From: Nitrospiraceae bacterium
GTDB taxonomy: Bacteria > Nitrospirota > Nitrospiria > Nitrospirales > UBA8639
NCBI GenBank assembly: GCA_003523945.1
Contig: DOFS01000109.1
Span: 1-5,014 of the forward strand
Direction: 5' to 3'
DNA length: 5,014 bases
Position 1 is the stretch's first letter, and each line of letters begins with the position of its first letter. The position numbers and the translations under genes are program-made. A model generated the notes under the pieces. The model saw only the letters and a program-made list of their open reading frames with translations, ran no database searches and had not been told where the DNA came from. Positions 1 through 4,456 of the stretch are shown piece by piece.

Positions 1-398
1 TCGTGTTTGGGCTCCTGGAGCGCGAAAGCCGTGTCTATACCAAAGTCGTCGAATCCGTCAGTGCCGACGAGCTCATGCGGCATATTCAAGCCAAGACGCG
101 GAAGGGCTCGGTCTACTATACGGACGCCTTCCGCGGCTATCAGTCCTTGAAACGGTATGGCAAACATCATACGATCAATCATTCAAAACGCTTCGTGAGC
201 CGTGGCGGCGTGAAGAACCATATTAATGGCATTGAAGGATTTTGGAGTTACGCCAAACATATTTTGTATCATTACCGGGGCGTCTCGAAATATCATTTTC
301 CTATGTACTTAAAAGAAATTGAATATCGGTTTAATCATCGAACGGAGAATTTGTTTAAACAATTCCTGAAGATCTATTTTGGTTACGTTTCGCCCTAA
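1..398 (+). CDS. IS1595-family (ISXO2-like) transposase, C-terminal part, cut by the window edge
   Basis: The frame is open at the left edge (first full codon at base 3) and stops with TAA at 396-398, giving about 131 residues of the C-terminal catalytic half of an ISXO2-like DDE transposase. Seen in the sequence, numbering from base 3: a YTDAFRGY block with the second catalytic aspartate at D41, then HINGIEGFWSYAK, where N75, E78 and K85 match the family's N/E...K signature ending in FW-x-x-x-K. The first catalytic aspartate lies upstream of the window. The last 45 residues (RFNHRTENLF region) are the usual family tail, so the 3' end looks intact. Whether the element is complete cannot be judged. 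I could not place the right terminal inverted repeat; it should lie between 399 and about 530. This gene marks the region as transposition-prone. Confidence 0.9.
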   Translation, partial: VFGLLERESRVYTKVVESVSADELMRHIQAKTRKGSVYYTDAFRGYQSLKRYGKHHTINHSKRFVSRGGVKNHINGIEGFWSYAKHILYHYRGVSKYHFPMYLKEIEYRFNHRTENLFKQFLKIYFGYVSP

Positions 399-481
399 TT
401 ACCGAAAAAAATTAAGGGTGTATCCACATTTCAGGAACTGTTCGAATTATTAGATGGAAGGGTTTTATCTTTTTATTTGGA

Positions 482-508
482 TTGATTTGGCGAACGATTT
501 TCTTTAAT
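482..508 (+). promoter_or_regulatory. weak sigma70-like promoter candidate for the lipoprotein gene
   Basis: A TTGATT hexamer (482-487) and a TTTAAT hexamer (503-508) sit upstream of the lipoprotein start at 535. The spacer is 15 bp, shorter than the ideal 17, so this is only a candidate. The surrounding 450-510 stretch is AT-rich, as expected of a promoter region. It lies just beyond the transposase, so an outward promoter from the insertion sequence end is an alternative. Confidence 0.25.
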
Positions 509-534
509 AAACGGACGAAGAAGAGGTAGACACA

Positions 535-969
535 ATGGGACTGAGAAGAAAACGGTATCTGTATTTGGCCAGCCTGTTGATTGGACTTTCTTTTGTCATG
601 GGTTGCGCAGGACATGACCACCAACATGGAGACGAGCCTTTACCTCCCCCTGTGTATGCTGACGCTGAAACCGCTCAGGCTATGAAGGAAGGAAACCGCT
701 TATTTAAAGAAAGACGGTGGTGGAGGGATGCTGGGGAACAATACCAAATCGCTATCCAAGCCTTTCCGACCATGCCTGAAGCCCATTATAACTTAGGATT
801 GGCTCTCAAAAAACAAGGTCTGCACAAGGATGCACGCGTTCATTTTACGAGAGCATTAGAATTGGAACCCCACAATCCCGTGTATCGCAACGCACCATCC
901 TTCCGTCGGTACGAAGAAGTGACGTCCGAGCCGAAACCCGAGTCGGACTCCCACGGGCACAGTCACTAA
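535..969 (+). CDS. small TPR lipoprotein with histidine-rich ends
   Basis: A 144-residue predicted lipoprotein. Residues 1-23 form a signal peptide: basic MGLRRKR, a hydrophobic stretch, then a VMGC lipobox with the acylated cysteine at C24. Residue +2 is Ala, not Asp, which favours outer-membrane sorting. Two tetratricopeptide repeats follow at about 47-80 and 81-114; the second (AHYNLGLALKKQG ... ALELEP) is near consensus. TPRs mediate protein-protein contacts, so a periplasmic scaffold role is likely, but no partner is visible. Just after the lipobox is HDHQHGDE, and the protein ends in SHGHSH, giving histidine clusters at both ends of the mature protein that could bind Zn, Ni or Cu (inference). 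The start is supported by AGAGG at 522-526, 8 bp before ATG. It is followed by 180 bp before ynfA, so co-transcription is possible but not shown. The exact family is not recognised. Confidence 0.85.
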   Translation: MGLRRKRYLYLASLLIGLSFVMGCAGHDHQHGDEPLPPPVYADAETAQAMKEGNRLFKERRWWRDAGEQYQIAIQAFPTMPEAHYNLGLALKKQGLHKDARVHFTRALELEPHNPVYRNAPSFRRYEEVTSEPKPESDSHGHSH

Positions 970-1136
970 GGCTAAAGCGTGTTAAGCAACATATGGGTCG
1001 AACGCCAGGAGAAAGATTAGCAGGGAGGCGTTGCGGATGCGCACTGTCCATCATGAAACACGAAACCTCGGCCCATCCGGATAAGTTCGAAGAAGTAAAT
1101 AAACAGCCTGTAAGGCCCATTATTGAGGCATTTTTT

Positions 1137-1142
1137 AGGAGG
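1137..1142 (+). promoter_or_regulatory. Shine-Dalgarno site that sets the ynfA start
   Basis: A perfect AGGAGG lies 7 bp before the ATG at 1150. The frame is open further upstream to an ATG at 1123, but this ribosome site falls inside that extension and the extra nine residues (MRHFLGGTL) do not belong to the family, so 1150 is the real start. Confidence 0.85.
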
Positions 1143-1149
1143 CACACTC

Positions 1150-1476
1150 ATGACGAATATAGCGGTCTATATTGGAGCCGCATTGGCTGAAATCGGCGGA
1201 TGTTTTGCCTTCTGGATGTGGCTGCGGTTGGACCGGTCGCCATGGTGGGGCCTGTTAGGAACGATCAGCCTGGTGATCTTTGGTGTGCTCCTCACACGCG
1301 CTGAGGTTGCTTTTGCCGGGCGGGCGGATGCGGCCTATGGTGGTGTCTACATTATGGCCGCATTGTTTTGGCTGTGGACGGTTGAAGGGATGGCGCCTGA
1401 TCGGTGGGATGCTGTAGGGGCCGGCATGTGTATAGTAGGGTCCGCGGTTATTCTCTGGGGGCCCAGAATGGTGTAG
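1150..1476 (+). CDS. ynfA: YnfA/UPF0060 family small membrane protein
   Basis: A 108-residue protein, the same length as Escherichia coli YnfA. It is almost entirely hydrophobic, with four predicted membrane segments at about 2-25, 32-50, 61-78 and 86-104. Family hallmarks seen: an early [17 protein letters not shown] block with the conserved glutamate E14, then R50-A-E, then AAYGGVYI and a closing DRWD-x-x-GA ... WGPR. YnfA proteins belong to the drug/metabolite transporter superfamily and resemble small multidrug resistance pumps; Shigella YnfA has been linked to efflux of cationic compounds (family knowledge). It acts in the inner membrane, probably as a dimer. The gene looks intact and functional. 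Downstream lies a dead EamA-type permease of the same superfamily, so this may once have been a small transporter cluster. Confidence 0.95.
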   Translation: MTNIAVYIGAALAEIGGCFAFWMWLRLDRSPWWGLLGTISLVIFGVLLTRAEVAFAGRADAAYGGVYIMAALFWLWTVEGMAPDRWDAVGAGMCIVGSAVILWGPRMV

Positions 1477-1606
1477 AAAAAAGGCTAAGGAACGTCTTTT
1501 GGGCTGCGCGGGGGCGGTGTGAAGCCGATATGTACTTATCATGAAAGACAAATATCCCTGAGTGTGTCGTTGAAGTATGTTAAACAAAAAGTGAAAGAAA
1601 AGAGTC

Positions 1607-2015
1607 GTGTTGGAAAATCAAAAAAATCTTGGGACGTTCTTTGAGTTGGGCCCAGCCCTGCTCTTCGGTCTGACGATACCCCTTTATTAAATTCTTCCTT
1701 CCAGACTACGACCTGCTTCCTCTTGCGGGACTTTTCTATATGGGAGCGGGCTTGGTTTCTTTAAAATCTTGCTGGCTGCCAAAAAAAAAGGAAAGTTTCC
1801 TCTCCTATCAGCAGAAACTTCCATTCAAAAAGCTGATTTCGGATTGTTAGCCGGAATAATCCTGACCGGCGGGGTGCTAGCCCCCGTTCTCATGTTTCAT
1901 GCTCTACGGGCTCCAACGGATTTCAGCTGTGGCCGGAACTCTTCTGCACAATCTGGAAGCACCTCTCACTATTCTCTTGGCTGTTAATCGGAAAATCGCG
2001 AAAGGGAAGTTCTAG
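1607..2015 (+). pseudogene. EamA/DMT-family permease, broken by three frameshifts and truncated
   Basis: Reading across frames rebuilds a clear EamA-type drug/metabolite transporter. From GTG 1607 the frame gives FFELGPALLFGLTIP and then hits TAA at 1688-1690. Shifting by one base in the CCCC run at 1679-1682 continues it as FIKFFLPDYDLLPLAGLFYMGAG. A second shift near 1750 returns to the first frame (LGFFKILLAAKKKGKF, then LLAGIILTGGVLAPVLM). A third near 1900 gives MLYGLQRISAVAG, then LLHNLEAPLTILLAV, the conserved end of the first EamA repeat, before TAG at 2013-2015. The first two shifts cancel, as a +1/-1 pair would. Only about half of the usual ~300-residue, ten-helix protein is present, and I saw no second EamA repeat. 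The gene is dead as written unless the shifts are assembly errors; three shifts plus truncation argue against that. The stretch 1477-1606 before it holds nothing I can identify. Confidence 0.8.
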
Positions 2016-2150
2016 CATTTTTATTTCCCCTTTAACTCAGAACTAAAGCTTTTCCCCCATTTACCTGTCGTTGCTTATTCTCGGAGGTCAGGACATTCTA
2101 CAGGCTCGATGAGCCGTATAACTGAAAAATACAGCTTGGAGGTGGAATGT

Positions 2151-2378
2151 TCATGTTCCCTGAATCGGGTCCTGGAGACTCCGGCTTCGCCAGATGAAAT
2201 AGATGGCGGGGGTGACCAACAGTGTGAGCACGGTCACCGTGACCATGCCGCCGATCATGGGCGCCGCGATGCGTTGCATCACATCGGCACCCGTTCCTTG
2301 GGACCACATGATGGGGAGCAAACCCAGGATGATCGCCGAGGCGGTGTTGATTTTTTGCTGTATCATGTTTTGGTTCAA
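2151..2378 (-). pseudogene. C-terminal remnant of a CusA/CzcA-type RND heavy-metal efflux pump
   Basis: The minus strand encodes TASAIILGLLPIMWSQGTGA, then VMQRIAAPMIGGM and VLTLLVTPAIYFIWRSRSL, ending at TGA (complement of 2151-2153). This is the hallmark last transmembrane region and C-terminus of the HME-RND inner-membrane pumps that drive Cu, Ag, Zn, Co or Cd out through a tripartite complex. Full-length proteins have about 1,040 residues; only about 65 are left here. Homology begins near complement position 2345. The dozen residues before it (NQNMIQQK) do not fit the family, so a deletion or recombination junction lies at about 2345-2380. There is no credible start, and the piece is too small to function. 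The plus-strand reading frames across it are shadows. It shows that a metal-efflux operon on the opposite strand once extended here. Confidence 0.85.
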
Positions 2379-2449
2379 TTCCTTCCTGTGATAACCAGGG
2401 GCTGCGTAAGGAAATCCCTGCGGGAAGCTCTTAAAGGAAAGGACGAAGC

Positions 2450-2593
2450 ATGATGAACATTAAGCAAAAAATTGTCACGGACGAAACAATGCGGCCCGTG
2501 GCTGTGAAGATTGACTTTGCCGTGCTGTTGACGAACGATTCCCTCCTGCTAACCTTACCCGGTCTTCGAGCCATGTCACTCAAACTTCGATGA
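2450..2593 (+). CDS. short ORF, 47 codons, antitoxin-like N-terminus, possibly truncated
   Basis: ATG at 2450 (or 2453) follows a purine-rich GGAAAGGA at 2436-2443, a passable ribosome site. The product starts MMNIKQKIVTDETMRPVAVKIDFA. In my recollection this resembles the start of small (~80-residue) proteins of the form KIVTDE-x-x-x-PVAVQIDYADW, often annotated as Phd/YefM-like or unassigned antitoxins. After residue 24 the resemblance ends and the rest (LLLTLPGLRAMSLKLR) looks like out-of-frame or foreign sequence, so this is probably the front of a decayed gene. No toxin gene follows; an inverted-repeat element begins 7 bp after the stop. It could also be a chance ORF. The RND remnant lies upstream on the other strand. 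Confidence 0.4.
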   Translation: MMNIKQKIVTDETMRPVAVKIDFAVLLTNDSLLLTLPGLRAMSLKLR

Positions 2594-2599
2594 AGGGAG

Positions 2600-2712
2600 T
2601 GTTAAAAAAAGCTGTCAGCGTCGTTCTCGCCCCTTGGCCGTGTTCAGGTACTTCTCTGTTCGCTCCGCCCGTCCAAGCGGCTGCGGCCTTGCTGCGCGAG
2701 GCTTTTTGAACA
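2600..2712. repeat. 113-bp element bounded by inverted repeats, resembling a Nitrospira intergenic repeat
   Basis: The left end TGTTAAAAAAAGC (2600-2612) and right end GCTTTTTGAACA (2701-2712) are inverted copies, differing by one substitution and one A in the run length. Between them is GC-rich sequence with short palindromic pieces (GCGTCGTTCTCGCC; AAGCGGCTGCGGCCTTGCTGCG). The right flank continues AACATCCTGCC. From memory, elements ending in GCAGGATGTTCAAAAAG with a ...AGCAAGGCCGCAGC... core recur between genes in Nitrospira genomes; I see only one copy here, so the repeat status is inference. It could be a palindromic MITE-like element or a large RNA hairpin acting as a transcription stop. 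The long plus-strand reading frame starting inside it (2634) is not a gene. Confidence 0.5.
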
Positions 2713-2883
2713 TCCTGCCTCAGTCATGGAAGACCGTAACCTATGGGATCATGAAAAGCCTTCAGAAAATTTTTGAGTTTTTAAACAGCCTGTTAGTTCT
2801 AGAATCAGTGGAGCATTACCATACTAGAAAACCCTCCCACCCAAACCTTTTTTTGCAAATCGATATCCTGAATTTATGCCCAC
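2713..2883. other. AT-rich intergenic stretch with no recognised gene
   Basis: No start with a ribosome site and no family resemblance on either strand. It contains T-runs (2768-2782 and 2849-2855) and a small AACAG-C-CTGTT dyad at 2784-2794, too short to call a terminator. It separates the inverted-repeat element from the MerR-type promoter. Confidence 0.6.
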
Positions 2884-2915
2884 TTGACTCTCCAGTTAAC
2901 TGGATGGTTTATAGT
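2884..2915 (+). promoter_or_regulatory. MerR-type promoter/operator with a 20-bp spacer and a perfect 14-bp palindrome
   Basis: The -35 TTGACT is at 2884-2889 and the -10 TATAGT at 2910-2915. The spacer (2890-2909) is 20 bp, longer than the normal 17 and typical of promoters that MerR-family activators untwist. Inside the spacer is the perfect palindrome TCCAGTTAACTGGA (2891-2904). Adding AC and GT at the outer ends gives a 22-bp dyad at 2887-2908 with two mismatched pairs. This matches the architecture of mer, znt and cad operators. The expected transcription start lies at about 2921-2923, on or next to the regulator's ATG at 2923, so the regulator controls its own transcript, which would have almost no leader. 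It probably also drives the genes at 3755 and 4457, though 400 bp of non-coding sequence intervene. Confidence 0.9.
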
Positions 2916-2922
2916 AATTAGT

Positions 2923-3351
2923 ATGAAACCGTTGTTCATTGGAAAAATCGCCAAACAGGCTGGAGTGCCAATAAAAACTATCCGGTACTATGAGGAGGTT
3001 GGCTTGCTTTCTCGGGCAGGACGTACCTCATCAGGTTATCGGACGTATGCATTCCCGGTCATTGACCGTCTTGTCTTCATTAAGAAAGCCCAAACCCTTG
3101 GTCTTACGCTGAAGGATATTAAATCCATCTTGGATCTTGCCGACCGGGGAGGTTGTCCCTGCGGGCATGTTCAACACACGCTCAAGCAAAGCCTTCAAGG
3201 TCTTCGTCAGAAGATTGCTGATTTGCAAGAGATCGAAAAAAAACTTGTGGGTGCCATGCGTCAAAAGTGCCCCACGGATTTTAGACCAAGCGGTTCAGCC
3301 ATTTGCCCCAAAATCCAGCAAAAACCTAAAAATAAGAAGGTCGTCAGTTGA
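2923..3351 (+). CDS. MerR-family heavy-metal-responsive transcriptional regulator
   Basis: A 142-residue regulator of the MerR family, the usual length. Residues 5-24 are the helix-turn-helix (IGKIAKQAGVPIKTIRYYEE), with the invariant RYYE at 21-24, followed by the GLL ... R-x-x-SGYR-x-Y wing at 27-42. A second helical block ends in LGLTLKDIKSIL (59-70). Residues about 82-115 form the antiparallel coiled-coil dimer helix. Potential metal ligands are C78, C80, H82, C116 and C128. C80/C116/C128 sit close to the ligand positions of ZntR and MerR (roughly 79-82, 114-117, 124-126), so a thiophilic divalent metal (Zn, Cd, Pb or Hg) is likely; Cu(I) is less so, but the metal cannot be fixed. ATG 2923 is chosen because the upstream open frame runs through the promoter and the protein start matches the family. 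No Shine-Dalgarno is visible. It probably activates its own promoter and the downstream membrane genes. Confidence 0.92.
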   Translation: MKPLFIGKIAKQAGVPIKTIRYYEEVGLLSRAGRTSSGYRTYAFPVIDRLVFIKKAQTLGLTLKDIKSILDLADRGGCPCGHVQHTLKQSLQGLRQKIADLQEIEKKLVGAMRQKCPTDFRPSGSAICPKIQQKPKNKKVVS

Positions 3352-3502
3352 GTGGACTGATGTGATTTCCATTGTGACCAGCATGTGGACATTCCCGGGC
3401 GGTTGTACGCAATCGCAACACCAACGAAGTCTTTATCGGCGAAGAAAAGAAAATGTGTCGCATAAAAAAAAGAGCTTGGAACACGTTAATCGGATCACTT
3501 GA

Positions 3503-3703
3503 ATCAAGGAAATGGGCGAGAAGGCTATCCATGCATAGAGATTCCGTTTCAATGGGCGTCGGCCCAAGAGACGCATTAGTGATGTACTCATGTTGGTGAT
3601 GGGCTACGAATTCGAAAGCTGCGGCACCTACACAATCCGCTTAACGGCTTGAAACGAGATTGATGACGGGCCCATGGACTTCATCTTCAAATTCAGCCGT
3701 TAA
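3503..3703 (+). pseudogene. possible decayed ORF of unknown family, with in-frame stops
   Basis: One frame gives protein-like sequence interrupted by stops at TAG 3536-3538 and TGA 3650-3652 and ending at TAA 3701-3703. The pieces read IKEMGEKAIHA, then RFRFNGRRPKRRISDVLM with LVMGYEFESCGTYTIRLTA, then NEIDDGPMDFIFKFSR. The alternating polar/hydrophobic pattern of the later pieces suggests beta strands. I do not recognise the family. Its position between a metal-responsive regulator and metal transport genes suggests a former member of that operon, but no metal motif beyond a single cysteine is visible. It could also be chance; the evidence is only the amino-acid texture. Confidence 0.3.
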
Positions 3704-3742
3704 GAAACACCAAGGAAGAAAAAAGGTGATAAGGTCCTGATC

Positions 3743-3748
3743 GGGGAG
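3743..3748 (+). promoter_or_regulatory. Shine-Dalgarno site for the GTG start of the CcdA-like gene
   Basis: GGGGAG lies 6 bp before GTG 3755. It supports this non-ATG start over the next in-frame ATG at 3791, which has no such site and would remove the amphipathic N-terminus before the first membrane helix. Confidence 0.65.
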
Positions 3749-3754
3749 AGAAAA

Positions 3755-4435
3755 GTGATTGTCGAGGAATTTCTCAACACTTATGCTGATATGCTGCTCC
3801 TTCAGGGCTCTTGGCTGGTTATCGGCATCGCCTTGGTGGCTGGCCTGCTCAGCAGTGCCATTTGTCCCTTCACGCTGCCCGTCGGGCTTGGAGTGGCCGG
3901 GGTGGTCGGTACGGCAGAAAGTCGAATCCGTGGCAGCGGCTTCCCAATTGCCATGGCCTTTTTTGCCGGCTTGGTCGTCAGTTTGACCGCACTCGGCGCC
4001 ATGGCTGGTTTCTTAGGCCTTGTCGCCACTCAGGTGGTTGGCCGGTGGTGGATGCTGATCATGGCCGTGCTGGCCTTTATCGCGGCACTCGCCGTGTTCT
4101 TCGGCTCATCTCTCCGACTGCCTGCATTCTCTGGGCAGCGCCGGACCGGAATGATCGGTGCCTTTGTCTATGGACTCGTCTTCAGTCTCGGCACGCCGGC
4201 CGTTTCCTTGCTGCTCGTGCTCACCGTCGCCACCGCCGAACACCGGCCGGCGTATGGCGCCCTGTTGGCGTTGGGGTATGGAGTCGGACGGGGACTCCCC
4301 TTCCTATTACTTGGACTGTTTTCCGGTGTCGCGATGCGTCTGCGCTGTCAACCGTCATGGTCCCGCGCGATTCGAGTCACCACCGGCAGCCTTCTGCTGG
4401 TGATCACCGGTTATTACCTTTGGATTTTTCTATGA
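3755..4435 (+). CDS. CcdA/DsbD-like six-helix membrane protein lacking the second redox cysteine
   Basis: A 226-residue inner-membrane protein, near the usual CcdA length. Six hydrophobic segments fall at about 18-36, 45-80 (with a break), 85-96, 98-116, 135-158, 165-192 and 205-225; exact limits are uncertain. CcdA-family proteins pass electrons from cytoplasmic thioredoxin to periplasmic thiols using one cysteine in helix 1 and one in helix 4. Here helix 1 keeps a Cys-Pro (SSAICPFTLPVG, C37). The second site, normally TPC-x-x-P, reads GTPAVSL, with alanine at 149 and leucine at 152. The LLALGYGVGRGLPFLLLGL block after it matches the family well. The only other cysteine is C198, in a loop. 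Ordinary thiol relay is therefore unlikely; a role in metal handling or transport with the next gene is my inference. GTG start, supported by GGGGAG. The stop is 21 bp before the ATPase start, so they are an operon. Confidence 0.85.
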   Translation: MIVEEFLNTYADMLLLQGSWLVIGIALVAGLLSSAICPFTLPVGLGVAGVVGTAESRIRGSGFPIAMAFFAGLVVSLTALGAMAGFLGLVATQVVGRWWMLIMAVLAFIAALAVFFGSSLRLPAFSGQRRTGMIGAFVYGLVFSLGTPAVSLLLVLTVATAEHRPAYGALLALGYGVGRGLPFLLLGLFSGVAMRLRCQPSWSRAIRVTTGSLLLVITGYYLWIFL

Positions 4436-4456
4436 AATTGAACAAGGGAGGCCAAT

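Larger units (their letters stand above)
3352..3754 (+). other. 403-bp gap between regulator and transporter with no intact gene
   Basis: No reading frame with a ribosome site and family resemblance fills this gap. Bases 3352-3500 show short frames broken by stops on both strands and nothing I recognise. Bases 3503-3703 hold a decayed reading frame, annotated separately. The final 50 bases are purine-rich and lead into the ribosome site of the next gene. I see no second promoter of quality and no convincing terminator, so read-through from the MerR-type promoter remains possible. Confidence 0.6.

Noticed and set aside
399..530. Right terminal inverted repeat of the IS1595-family element
   Set aside because: Expected here, but without the left end in the window no inverted match can be made and no end sequence can be placed with confidence.
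993..1190. 65-codon plus-strand ORF overlapping the ynfA start
   Set aside because: No family resemblance, a weak start context, and it runs out of frame into the well-supported ynfA gene.
1452..1469. TCTGGG/CCCAGA inverted repeat at the end of ynfA
   Set aside because: The loop would be only about 2 nt and no T-run follows (an A-run does), so it is not a rho-independent terminator.
2103..2115. GGCTC-GAT-GAGCC hairpin near the end of the RND remnant
   Set aside because: A five-base-pair stem with a 3-nt loop and no U-run on either strand; not enough for a terminator.
2109..2453. 114-codon plus-strand ORF rich in His and Asp
   Set aside because: It is the antisense shadow of the RND pump remnant, whose minus-strand frame matches the family residue by residue.
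1100..2793. Shared 12-mer TAAACAGCCTGT at 1100-1111 and 2782-2793
   Set aside because: One repeated 12-mer is expected by chance in about 5 kb, and the flanks do not match.
2634..2921. 95-codon plus-strand ORF
   Set aside because: Starts inside the inverted-repeat element, crosses the MerR-type promoter, and has no ribosome site or recognisable sequence.
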